Positions 1-10,006 of a stretch of 64,000 nucleotides of DNA are shown here, in pieces. The notes under the pieces were generated by a model. That model saw only the letters and a list, made by a program, of their open reading frames with translations. It did not search any database and was not told the DNA's origin. The position numbers were made by a program, and so were the translations under genes. How positions within the stretch are numbered: position 1 is the stretch's first letter; every line of letters starts with the position of its first letter. The DNA comes from Deroplatys truncata (lineage: Eukaryota; Arthropoda; Insecta; Mantodea; Mantidae). The stretch covers positions 56,448,421 to 56,512,420 of the forward strand of contig CM060978.1 of NCBI GenBank assembly GCA_030765065.1, written 5' to 3'.

Positions 1-1254
1 GAAGTTGCCTAATAATACGGCTGTGCTAGGTAAAATTCAGTTTATCTTTTACTCTTAACAGAAAAATATAAAACTATAAATGAAAACAAAAATCGATAAT
101 ATAATATATTTACTCTGACTTCTAAGTTATCTAAAAAGGATCATATTTAAGCTCTTTTTCTTCCTGTCTATAACGCCTTCTTTGGACTTCAAACTGGGTG
201 AAAACATTTAACTTTGGAATTTTATCATAATTTGCGATTATATTTTATCTGTACATTTATTTGCAGCAGACAGTCAGGAAGCGTTAAAAAATTCAGAGTT
301 TAGGAAACCGACCAGCTGGATAAACTAATAATTTTAGTTTACTATATTTTGATACTTTGTCCAATTTTCACTGCCACTTCAGTCCTGTCACTTCACTGTT
401 TTGATCTTTAACTTTCACTGTGGCTTTAGTTAGTTTAAAATATCACTTCACTAATGTGAACTACTTCGATTTTCTGTCCACTTTTCTTCGTGACGTAGCA
501 AACACTTCAACCTCTTCTTCAGTCCACTTTACTCGCTGGGGAATCGAGCACAGGACATCTCTAATCTTCCGCAGTATCAGCACGCACTGCACGTAGCGCT
601 TCGTGACAATTACTGCTTGTGCTTATAGAAGCGTACTTGATGTCACAGCAGAAACATGTTTATCAACTCACTCACTGACTCGCCGATTAACTCATTCGCG
701 AGAATACTCGCTCATATAGCAGCTCATTAGAGTTCCAGAATGTTCTAGAAGCAGAGAGAAGGAAAAATGTCAGAACATTCTCTTCATATCTCGATAGCAT
801 TTCTGGCATTTACGCTGAGCGAGAGCGCTACTTATCTGTATTTATCTCTCCACTACCCGGCGCCAACCTCCCAATAAATTTGGACTAAGCCACTGCCTCA
901 CAATTATTTACTAGATAACTCGCACAATCTAAATCGACCTTCACTTGTAAATCATTCTCAGTCTAATCTTAAGTATTAACGGTTTTGTTAACCTAAGCAT
1001 CTATGTGTATTTTAAATTTTGCAAGCAATCCTACCCGTGTGGGGATTCTACTGCTGCGTTGTGCGTAGGATGTTATATTTCCTTATAACGGTAGCATTAC
1101 ATCGCCGTCCGCGTACTCCTGACATTTTTATTGTAATAAACGTTATACTTATAGACGTCGACAAAGTAGTGGTTGAATGAAAATATGATTAGCCATTAAG
1201 GACTTATCGCGAATATACCAGATGGCCCACACAAACCGTCCTTAGTTGAAGTTG
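1..1254. other. Unassigned intronic or intergenic sequence
   Basis: No coding exon, RNA gene or recognisable element body is visible. The stretch from about 360 to 560 repeats short CACTTCA-like words. A well-formed heat-shock-element-like site lies at 733-750 and is listed separately. The position below DDR exon D makes a DDR intron plausible, but no lower exon was found to prove it. Confidence 0.5.
733..784. promoter_or_regulatory. Heat-shock-element-like site plus partial second site
   Basis: Positions 733-750 read TTCCAGAATGTTCTAGAA. That is four perfectly spaced, alternating GAA/TTC pentamer cores, the arrangement bound by HSF trimers. A second weaker set GAA-TTC-TTC follows at about 773-784. 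The 10-mers AGAATGTTCT and AGAACATTCT form an inverted pair about 25 bp apart. No gene start is visible next to it, so it could be an enhancer, a transposon promoter relic or chance. Confidence 0.45.
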
Positions 1255-1531
1255 TCGTCCTCCGTAGACTAGTGGTACCGTGCTAGACTCTAGTTCCCAA
1301 GGTCGCGGGTTCAAACATGGCGGAGGGCGATGGCTTTTTTCGGGCGTAAGAATCCTTGGCATGGTTTCCTTTGGAAGGGATGTAAAGCCGGTGGTCCCGT
1401 GTCGTAGATTTACGGCACGAAAAGGAACCTCAAGCCTGATAAAGAGGCCTCTGAGCAAAATTACCGGTCTTTCACGCCCAAAATAGAATGGGACGCTAAG
1501 GACCACAGTAGTTAAAGAGCGTCCATAAATA
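1255..1531 (+). mobile_element. tRNA-derived SINE, family S1
   Basis: The 5' end is tRNA-like: a box-A-like segment (TAGACTAGTGGTACCGTG) and a box-B-like GGTTCAAAC about 50 bp further on. A 200-bp body follows, and the A-rich end is at about 1525. The same unit recurs on the opposite strand at 59549-59813 with clear similarity over the whole length, which shows a dispersed repeat and not a tRNA gene. It is expected to be transcribed by RNA polymerase III and moved by a partner LINE. No clear target duplication was seen. Confidence 0.75.
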
Positions 1532-1559
1532 AAATTCAACTGAATTTTCTTAGTTTAAA

Positions 1560-2650
1560 GTACCTAATATAAATGCTAAATGTCTGGAAAAAGTTTATGA
1601 GATGGTTGTGGAGGAAAAAATGATGTATGGTATAGAAATATGGGGATTAGATAGAGGATGGGAATGTATAGATGTGGTGCACAGGATGTTTTGTAGAGAA
1701 ATACTAGGACTACCGAAGTCAATTGTAAGACAGGTAGCACAATTAGAGATGGGCAGGGTGCCAACTAAGGGGAAGATAATGGAAAGAGCTTTGAAATTTT
1801 GATTCAGAACTTTATATCTAGGAAAAAATAATGTGTTAAGACAATGTATTGAATACCAAGAGTACAGCTTAATGAATGATGGATGGGTAAGTAAATTACG
1901 GAACATTTTGGAAAAAAATGGGTTAGGAGGTATATGGAGAAGGAGTGAAAATAACGTGAAAATTTTTTGGAAAAAGGCGAGGAAAAGACTGGAAGATATA
2001 GAAAAACAAATCATGTTCAGTGAGATTGCCGAAAAGAGCTCATTAGTTTATTATAGGCCAATGAAAAATACATGGGGTAGGGAAAAATATATAGACATAG
2101 TAAATAAAGAAGAGAGAGAATCTATTGCATGGTTAAGAACCGGAGCATGGAGGCTAAGAGGGTTAAGACAGGGTATTCCTCAGAATCATTGTCCGATATG
2201 TGATGGTAATGAAGACATTGAACACATGGTATGTAAGTGCCAAGGAACAGAAAATTGGAGAAAATAATTTTTAATAAGAAGTGGTTGAAGGGGGATAGAA
2301 ATACACTTATGATTGAAATGATATGTAAGGACGCTAGAAGCATTGGGCAGTTTTTGTGTAAAGTAAAAAATAAATGGCTTTGGACAGTGCAAAGAGAAAA
2401 GTAAGAGGTAGTGCATCTTACTTTGAATGGAAAACTATAGTGAATGTGTGATGGTTAAGTAATCAATAAGTGAAAAGTGAAAAACAAGTGGAAATGGGAC
2501 ATGAAAAAAACTGAAAAAAGAGCAAGATAATTTATTGACAAGAAACTGTAAAATGTAAATAAATTGTAGTGATTGTCTACTGAATGAGTGACCAGGGTCA
2601 AAGTGCAGTAGACAATCAAATTTGTAAAACTCTTAGCACAATAAATACTA
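1560..2650 (+). mobile_element. Non-LTR retrotransposon 3' fragment (LINE-X), ORF2 C-terminus
   Basis: The fragment encodes the region after the reverse transcriptase core of a non-LTR element. One frame runs from about 1572 to 2267 with a single in-frame stop at 1800-1802 (a Trp codon in the expected frame). It reads YGIEIWGL, the typical post-RT motif, then a basic stretch, then CPICDGNEDIEHMVCKC, the C-terminal Cys/His knuckle. A frameshift near 2264 shifts the last 45 codons, which then end at about 2403. The 3' UTR runs to about 2650. Related pieces lie at 13.7, 28.3 and 43.7 kb on the minus strand. The clade (Jockey/R1/CR1-like) cannot be fixed by eye. It is inactive: 5'-truncated and mutated. 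Confidence 0.75.
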
Positions 2651-3131
2651 TACTATGTAGTTGAAGTTAGTTTATACCGGATAGCGCGGATGCCAAAAGG
2701 TTTGCCTAAGCAGAACTGTAAAGGGGACTCCATAGCAACATAGACCGTTAAATGAACAGACTAATGCTTGAAAATGAACACTTTAACAGCTATTACTGAT
2801 ACAACAGCTCAATCGGTAGAGAAACTGGCTGCTATATGAGGTGTTCCGGGTTTGATTTCCGGCTGGGCTCCAGGAAGCTGTCTTTAAACGAAAACATTTC
2901 ACGGTATGCCAGGGTGATGGTGTGACATTGAGAGTATCTATATGTGTGTGTGGGTGTGTTATGTGTTATGTAGTAAACAATTCGCCCATTAACAATTCAG
3001 AATTACCGCTTGACGCAAACCTGAGTACACGTGTTAAGTCATTTATTTCCATGACAGTTAATCTACAATCAGTACAACTATATGCCACCAATTTGTACCG
3101 CAAAGTTAACAAGATTGAACAAAATCCAATT
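2651..3131. other. Unassigned sequence with tRNA-like SINE head at about 2795-2880
   Basis: A degenerate tRNA-like stretch has a box-A-like AGCTCAATCGGTAGAG and a box-B-like GGTTTGATTTCC at 2850-2861. It is read as a SINE head on the plus strand. The rest holds a short TG-rich run near 2940-2960 and nothing else recognisable. Confidence 0.4.
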
Positions 3132-3968
3132 ACTTTCTCTACTACGTATAGTAAGTAGGGAAGTATTGTATTCCACCCAAAAATTCGATACCAAGACTTC
3201 ATCGGAAATATATGTTTTGACACCCTCTGAATCCAAAAAATGCATTTTTGGAAACATGTCCGTGTGTGTGTCTGTGCGACTGTGAACAGCATAACTTAGA
3301 AAGGAACATTCGGATAAAAACCAAACTTGGTATTCGGGTTTAGTATTTTCTAGAGATGCGACACAAAGGTTTTTAAGAAAATCCCCCCATCCCAGATTAC
3401 CCTTTACATGGAACATTTTTCGAAAATTTTAATTTTCTCAAAAATGACTCTAATAATTTTGATTAAAATATCATATGTTTAAGATATTTGCATGAAAAAT
3501 GAGATGTATACCTCGAATTTTCTGGGAATGTCTCCAATAAGTGAAGACGAGTTGTGAACGACCTTTGCATAACTGGTAAACCAAAAGATATAGACAAAAG
3601 TTTACTATAAAAATATAGATCGCGTTAAAATACACAATTTATGTCATATACATTTTTTTGTAGAGTGAACCATTTTCGAGATATTGCTTGTTATTCCAAC
3701 AAATTTTCCAATACTTATACGTTTTCTCAAATTCGTTATTCATTCTTTTTTATGTCATGGACATGCAAAGAGAATGGAATGCGCCACACAGCAACCAGCG
3801 CTTAAAATATTTGACAATCGCTTAAATACTACCATATTCCGCTTGCATCTACAAGAAAATTATCAATAAGATTAACATCCTGATTAACATGAAGCATATG
3901 GAGAACAAGCGTTTGTAAAAATAGTTTGTACAAGAGTAGAGAAGGTCATGTGAGTGTAACACATCAGA
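3132..3968 (-). mobile_element. Tct-A element, full length
   Basis: The copy reads from ACTTTCTCTACTACG at its left end, which is the element's 3' terminus, to the complement of TCTGATG at about 3962-3968. It matches the other Tct copies nearly end to end. The proto-microsatellite is short here (about 3260-3280). Reading frames across it are shared shadows of the repeat and show no protein family. Confidence 0.8.
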
Positions 3969-5039
3969 ATTTTTTTATTATATTTATGTACCTTTAAAGG
4001 TGCGTTAGAATTAAATTATTTTCTATTATTGCATTATTCATAATAAGCATGTGCAAAACTTGTCCGCCCCTTGATGGAGGAATTGAATTAAGGGCTTCTC
4101 AGGCTCACTAGGAAAGATCCATCATTTCTTAATATCATCTCTGCACGTAAAAAAAGCAAAATTAAATAAAATATGAGTAGAAGACAGACGCCGCGTCTGA
4201 AAATGTTCATAATACATCCTTCGGGCCTCAGCTGCATTTTGGTGCGTCCCCGCACAGATCATGTCCATATATATGTGTTCGTTATTGTGAACATTACCTT
4301 TTTGTCTGAATGACCTTGCTTGAACTGCATGCAGGCGAGCATGCGACCAAATAAACGCATGTAGACAGCGGCACTATCTCAGTGAACTTTCGCTGCACTG
4401 CCCCTTTGAACAACAGTGATGCGGAAACTTACTTCGCACCTATGTATGCGGGTAACATAAAACTGCAAAGCCAGCTTGTTTGAGCTACCTGGTATAATTA
4501 GTAGTGAGATATCGAATCCGATCAAGCCCGCGGCATTCGGCTATTTTAACCATTACACCACGGATTCATGTAAGATATTAATATTATGATAGTGCACAGG
4601 ATGGCACTGTCGTTATATTTAATACAGTATCGCAATAAACGTGAAATAAAACAGCATTTTTATCCTCTCAGCGAGCTGCAGTCCATTACATATTTGATCT
4701 CACTGTATTTCTTCTAACAAACGTTTCGAAAATATTCGGCTTCTTCGCTTCGGAAGCACTCGGCTATGGATAAATTATGGACTTTAAGGTTTGCTATGTT
4801 TCAATAGAACGTCGTAACTAAGGATCTAAATGATTTCATATAATATACGTGGCCGGATTAAGCGTTTTAAGTATAGGATTTATGCTTTTAAACTTTCTAG
4901 TTAAGTATGAATTTAACACACTGACTTTACAACAAAATAACATCCATATACTATGATGATGAAAATGGTTGTCCCTATACAAACAAACTGGATATTTCAG
5001 CAATGAAAGTTCTTTGACAACCTGAAGTTGTACACCTAC
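3969..5039. other. Unassigned DDR intron or flank
   Basis: No exon was found. In particular, no transmembrane-coding exon with a phase-1 start could be recognised for DDR. A tRNA-like unit on the minus strand at 4507-4567 (complement reads CCGTGGTGTAATGGTTAA, with a degraded box B) is most likely a SINE head. Confidence 0.5.
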
Positions 5040-5147
5040 TTGTTTCGAAAGTGTCCCAGGTTGATTCAGGACCTTCCTCGTTCACGAAGAACTCGTCTTC
5101 ACTGGATATGGCTTCGAGCTCCTCCGTCACGTTCAGCATAAGGGGAA
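5040..5147 (-). CDS. Ddr: Discoidin domain receptor, exon D (extracellular juxtamembrane stalk)
   Basis: This is the last DDR exon I can place. On the minus strand the acceptor reads TTTTTTGTTTCAG and the donor reads CAA/GTAGGT. The 108-bp exon starts in phase 1 (exon C ends with one codon base) and adds 35 whole codons. The joined protein runs VVFDS then VPLMLNVTEELEAISSEDE, then an acidic stretch ending STWDTFET. In DDR receptors the DS-like domain is followed by a poorly conserved acidic or glycosylated stalk before the membrane, which fits. An N-glycosylation sequon NVT is present. Assignment rests on exact phase fit, clean splice sites, strand and order, because the stalk itself carries little family signature. 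Oddity: a Tct-B element ends only 15 nt upstream of the acceptor, so the branch point must lie in transposon sequence. Exon D ends in phase 1 and the next exon is not visible. Confidence 0.72.
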
Positions 5148-5162
5148 CTGAAACAAAAAACG

Positions 5163-5890
5163 TCTGATGTGATATATTCACATGACTTTCTCTACCCTCT
5201 ATCTTTAACTGTTTTTATTAAAGGTTATTCTTATATATACTACACTTTAATCCAAATAAATCTTTGCAGAAACAGCTACATTACACATTTCGTTATGGAT
5301 AAAAAGGGAACAGCGATAGTCAAATGTTTAAGAACTGGAAGCTGTATGCTAGCCTTAAAATTCCATACTGTTTCCATGCAATCGCGAGAAACATATATTC
5401 ATAGGACTTAAAAGAATGACTAACCAATGAACAATTCAACATTAATAACGATATCTTAGAAATGGATTATACCACATAAAGCTTACTTGAAATAAATTGT
5501 GTGTTTTAAAGAGATCTACAATTTTAGTGTACTACGTTTTCGTCTATGGCTTAACGTTTACCAATTATAAAAGATTATACAAAATTCTTTCCGAATAAAG
5601 AGAACTTCACAGGCTATTCCCAAAAAATTCAAGATACACATTTTATTTCTCATGTAAATTCTTAATATAATAAATTTTAATAAAAATGTTAGAGCTATTT
5701 ATGAGAAAATCACATTTTTCGAAGAATGTTCCATGTAAAGGGTAGTTATGGGTTGGAGGATTTTATTCGAATTCTTTGTATCGCATCCTTGGAAAATACT
5801 GAACTTAAATACTAAGTTTAGTGTTTATTTGACGTTTCGTTTTTGAGTTATGCTGTTCACACACACACACACATACACACAAAAAGGCTT
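5163..5890 (+). mobile_element. Tct-B element abutting DDR exon D acceptor
   Basis: The 5' terminus TCTGATGTGATATATTCAC starts at 5163 and the body follows the Tct-B consensus seen at 30.9 kb. A CA tract occupies about 5860-5882. Its 3' end runs into an oppositely oriented Tct copy. It lies antisense to the DDR gene, and its first bases are 15 nt from the 3' splice site of exon D. Confidence 0.8.
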
Positions 5891-5894
5891 TTTC

Positions 5895-6640
5895 ACTTTC
5901 TCTACTACGTATACCACCCAAAAATTCGATACCGAGATTTCACAGGAAATACATGTTTTGAGGTGCACTTAATGTATATAAAGCATTTTTGGAAACATGT
6001 CCGTGTGTGTGTCTGTGTACAGCATAACTCAGAAACGAACAGTCGGATAAACACCAAACTTGGTAGTATCTTCCAAAGATGCGACACGAAGGTTTTCAAG
6101 AAAATCCCCCACCCCAGATTACTCTTTATATGGAACATTTTCCGAAAATTTTAATCTTCTCAAAAATGGCTCTAACGGTTTTGAATTATATACCTTAAGT
6201 TTAAGACATTTTAATGGCAAATGAATTGTATATCTTAAATTTACTGGGAATATCTCCAAAATTATTCTTCATTGTGAACGAGTTTTGAATAACTGGTAAA
6301 CCATAAGAGATAGACAAAATTTTACTGCATAAAAATGTAGATAGCGTTAAAATACGCAATTTATGTCATATGAATTGTTTTTGTCGAGTGAACCATTTTC
6401 GAGATATTGCTTGTTATTCCCTTAAATTTTCCAATGCTTTCTCAAACGGGAATTCGTTATTCATTTTTTTGTCCTGGACATGCAAAGATAATGGAATACT
6501 CCACATAGCAACCAGCTCTTAAAAGATTTGACTATCGCTTAAAACCTAGCAATGCCCTTGCATCTACAAGAAAATTAGCATTAAGATTAACATCTCGATA
6601 TCTCGATTAACATGAAGCATATGGAGAATAAGTGTTTCCG
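5895..6640 (-). mobile_element. Tct-A element, 5'-truncated
   Basis: The 3' terminus ACTTTCTCTACTACG is at 5895. The body matches the family up to the region complementary to the CTTCATGTTAATCGAG motif near 6610. The outer 60-70 bp of the element's 5' end are missing. Confidence 0.75.
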
Positions 6641-7096
6641 TAAAAATTTGGTATCGAACTTTTTACTGTGTACGTGGAATGCAAGAAACAGCATACAACA
6701 TTATGTAACACAGATCTGTCAAAACCTGAATAATTCCATACCAGTACATCGATAACTATATTTATTAACTTAAACAACAAAATGATTTATTCTGTTTATT
6801 ATCAACACAACAGGGAGATGCCCAATTACAGTGTTCATTAAACAAGCACAGTAATTACATGCAGCTCAACACAAGACAGAAAAAAGACAACAGAAAGCAA
6901 CAGGGCTTCAATAACACATTTGGTCTATCTAAATTAATTGTTTCAAATTAATTTGAGTTCAATAATAAATAATTCTTAATTACGGTATGGCTCAGTTGGG
7001 ATAGAGATATGATGAACATGTTAATATCAAAATGAATGATGAATAAATTTTACTTATTGACAAATCCTAATAAATATCGTTTTCTACCCTAAAAGA
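6641..7096. other. Unassigned intron sequence
   Basis: AT-rich, with no repeat family recognised from elsewhere in the window and no coding signal. Confidence 0.5.
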
Positions 7097-7600
7097 TCTG
7101 ATGTTGTACTCACATGACTTTCTCTACTCTTGTACAAAATATTTTTACAAACGGAATTAATTGTTCTTCCACACAAGACGTGTTTTGGACAGGGTTGGAA
7201 ATGCCATAGCCGGGATTTGAACGACGGATCTCCCGGTCTCCGTCCGGTTCCTCTAACCACTGAACTACCATGGCAACATACTGGCACGACACTAAATTCT
7301 CCAGCTGATTCACGTTTTGTATTGAAATGTCATACCCCAATGGCGACTTACATTTTTGTAAGTACTTTAAGTCCCTGGCTTCATAATTACAACCACAATT
7401 AGGTCATTTGGATGGAGATCGGGAGATCTGTGGTTCAAATCCCGGCTATGGCATTGAATTTTTCAGTCGCCTGGTTCTACCTTTCCAACCCTATTTTTAC
7501 AAACGTTTATTCTCCACCTTGTTCATGTTAATCGAGATAAACCTTTGCAGTTATGTATTATGCAAATTTACTTTTCTTGGCATTAACAATTTACGAAATA
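7097..7600 (+). mobile_element. Tct element fragment split by a SINE insertion
   Basis: The Tct 5' end (TCTGATGTTGTACTCACATG) spans 7097-7153. The element resumes at 7492 with the next bases of the Tct consensus and fades out at about 7600. The interruption is the SINE-like insert at 7154-7491. Confidence 0.7.
7154..7491. mobile_element. Inverted double-headed SINE insertion with 14-bp target duplication
   Basis: The insert is flanked by a perfect 14-bp direct repeat TATTTTTACAAACG at 7140-7153 and 7492-7505. Both copies belong to the Tct target. The left part holds a tRNA-like unit on the minus strand (about 7200-7272, box B GTTCAAATCCCGG on that strand, box A near TAGTTCAGTGGTTAG). The right part holds a related half on the plus strand (about 7405-7452, GGTTCAAATCCCGGC). 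The two tRNA-like parts face in opposite directions within one insertion. Either a palindromic dimer moved as a unit, or one SINE landed in another. Confidence 0.7.
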
Positions 7601-7734
7601 TTCGTTATTAGTTTGAATTTTTGTGTACTTAACTAAACTAACTTGGAATTTCGAAGCCAGCATATAAAGACACATGTTTTAAACAAAGTATCTCGCCACA
7701 GGAATGGCTCTTGGCTGAGAGAAAAATATTTTGC

Positions 7735-8010
7735 AACCGAGCAGGATGGCTCGGGCGATAATATGTGTCCCGCTTTCAGAAGATCCCGTGGACCCACCAA
7801 TCTGTCTGGGGCTTTTTCTTGGTTTCCCCAGTCGCCAAAGTAGAAAAAGAATGAGTACTTAATACCGCGATCCAAAATTCCACCTTAAGCCTAAAACAAT
7901 AGTAAAACATGAAAAATAGATGGTATAGCGAATGCTCTGCCATCTATCCCCAAATAATGCAAACAGGTAGACGGCACGTGTGGAAGCAGAGGTACAGTTG
8001 CTATGCACAT
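7735..8010 (+). mobile_element. SINE, family S2
   Basis: Shared with the minus-strand copy at 30360-30656 over the full length: a tRNA-like region with GATCCCGTGG, then CCACCAATCTGTCTGGGGC, then TTTCCCCAGTCGCC, and a tail with TAGCGAATGCTCTGCCATCTA. The better preserved box B in the second copy (GGTTCAAATCCCGTGG) supports a tRNA origin. Confidence 0.65.
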
Positions 8011-8160
8011 GCCTGTGTGGACACGTGATGAAGCAAGATGGTATGGTACAGGTATGTTAGAGGTTTAATTGTCCGGCACATACCAAGCCACTATATATCT
8101 CTTAACAGATGTCATGAGCACGTAGTTAAAGCGACATAAAATAATAAATAGAGGAAAAAA

Positions 8161-8962
8161 TCTGATGTTGCACTCACATGACTTTCTCCACTCTTGTACA
8201 AACTATTTTTACCAACGCTTATTCTCCATATGCTTCATGTTAAACGAGATATCGAGATGCTAATCTTATTGCTAGTTTTCTTGTAGATGCAAGGGGAATT
8301 GGTAGGCTTTAAGCGATAGTCAAATATTTTAAGAGCTGGTTGCTATGTGGAGTATTCCATTATCTTTGCATTACCAGGACAAAACAAAGAATAACCAATT
8401 TGAGAAAAAGCATATGTATTGGAAAATATAAGGGAATAACAAGCAATATCTCGAAAATAGTTCACTCAACAAAAAAAATATATGCCATAAATTGCGTATT
8501 TTAACGTGTATTTCTTGCGTAGTAAAATTTTGTGTATCTCTTATGGTTTACCAGATATGCAAAATTTGTTGCCTCGTTCACAACGAACACTACTTTTGGA
8601 GACATTCCCAGAAAATTCGAGATATGCAATTCATTTGCCATAAAAATGTCTTAAACTTATGGTATATTATTCAAAATCGTTAGAGCCATTTTTGAGAAAA
8701 TTAAAATCTTGTTGGGGAATTTTCTTGTAAACCTTCGCGTCGCATCTCTGGAAGATACTGAACCTAAATACCAAGTTTGATGTTTATCCGACTGTTCGTT
8801 TCTGAGTTATGCTGTTCACAGACACACATACGGACATGTTTCCAATAATGTTTTTTTTGGATTCAGGGGGTCTCAAAGCATGTATTTCCGGTGAAATCTC
8901 GGTATCGAATTTTTGGGTGGAATACAATATTTCCCCTACTTACTATACGTAGTAGAGAAAGT
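8161..8962 (+). mobile_element. Tct-A element, full length
   Basis: Runs from TCTGATGTTGCACTCACATG to AGTAGAGAAAGT, with A-runs on both sides (AAAAAA before, AAAAA after) that would serve as target duplication. The CA tract is short here (about 8820-8833), close to the likely ancestral seed. A Tct reading frame has no protein homology that I recognise. Confidence 0.85.
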
Positions 8963-9042
8963 AAAAATAGTTTCGCGTGCATGAGGAATGCATGCGTGAG
9001 TAGACGCGAGCGTACGCCGTTAGGCCGTAGCGGGCCGCAGTG

Positions 9043-9093
9043 AAACCAAGGGTTTATGTGTTTCTAGATTTAACCCGAGGTTAGCCTTGGTTT
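9043..9093. repeat. Interrupted palindrome
   Basis: AAACCAAGG at 9043-9051 pairs with CCTTGGTTT at 9085-9093. A smaller inverted pair TAACC/GGTTA (9071-9083) sits inside. It lies just before the TG tract, and no function is implied. Confidence 0.4.
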
Positions 9094-9094
9094 A

Positions 9095-9095
<1 letters not shown>

Positions 9096-9137
<42 letters not shown>
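9096..9137. repeat. (TG)n microsatellite
   Basis: Uninterrupted TG dinucleotide run of about 21 units. Unlike most CA/TG tracts in the window it is not inside a recognisable Tct copy. Confidence 0.95.
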
Positions 9138-9138
<1 letters not shown>

Positions 9139-9214
9139 ACTGGTTATGTATAACAGCTAAGCTGGCAGTTTATGCGTTTTCCATGCATATGCAATATTGT
9201 ACTAGCAACCCTGA

Positions 9215-9965
9215 TGTTTTACATTCATAGGACATTCTCTACCTACTCTTCTAAAAGCTACTCTTGCCAAAGTTTATTCTTTTATCCGCTTCATGGTAAT
9301 CAACATAAAAAAATTCCGGAAATGGTTTTATTACGCAATTTCGTTGCAGCTAAAAGGGGAATGAATCAGAAGCTTAAGGGATTATCCATCTTTTAAAAGC
9401 GGCTTTAAAATTTCGTTCTCCTTGCATAACCACGAGGGAAAATGGTATGAAGTACCTGAGAGTTCAACCAAAAATAAAGTACGCCTCGGAAATGGTTGTC
9501 ACAAAAATTATTGAACATAATTTTGTTTTTAAAGATCTACATGTTTTGTAGTCAGATTTAGTCTATCTATTACGCTTTACCAATTATACAAAAAAGGGGA
9601 CTTGAAATATTCCAAAATTCAAGATATTCGTTTTATTTTTCATGAACACATATAAATGAAACATATGGTACTTTAATAAAAATATTAAGATCCATTTTTG
9701 AGAAAATAAAAAATACCGACAGTTTTTCCATGTAAAAAACAATTAAGGTGGGGGGATTTTTTTGGAAATCCTTGGAAGACACTCAAATTAATTTAATTGA
9801 CTTTTCATTTTGAATTATGCCCAAACAGACTGTGATTATTATTATAAAAAAGCTTATACTTTTGATTTTGGGAACTCAAAACAAATATCTAGCTGAAACG
9901 TCGGTACCAAATTTTTGGGTGGAAGTTAAATACTCGATATAAGTAATAAGAAGTGAAAGTAATAA
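9215..9965 (+). mobile_element. Tct-C, old diverged copy
   Basis: Recognisable phrases of the Tct body occur in order (ACATTCTCTACC start, AAAGGGGAATGA, GATCTACATGTTTTGTAG, CCATTTTTGAGAAAATAAA, GGTACCAAATTTTTGGGTGG, AGTGAAAGTAATAA end), with many substitutions and short deletions. The CA region is lost. Confidence 0.6.
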
Positions 9966-10006
9966 ACGATAGTGGGTGGAGAAGGTATCTAATGTCAGAT
10001 ATTTTT

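Noticed and set aside
1280-1486. 68-codon frame and the overlapping minus-strand 111-codon frame as small proteins
   Set aside because: Both fall on the S1 SINE, which recurs at 59.6 kb with disrupted frames.
3078-3416. Recurrent frame beginning MFHVKGNLGWGDFL in many Tct copies
   Set aside because: The similarity is explained by DNA-level repeat identity. Stops and frame changes occur at different places and both strands look equally open.
4180-4330. DDR transmembrane exon downstream of exon D
   Set aside because: Scanned for a hydrophobic segment with a phase-1 acceptor on the minus strand. No convincing splice pair or hydrophobic run was found here or elsewhere below 5040.
9096-9137. TG tract as a Tct remnant
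   Set aside because: The flanks do not match the Tct phrases that normally bracket the CA/TG tract.
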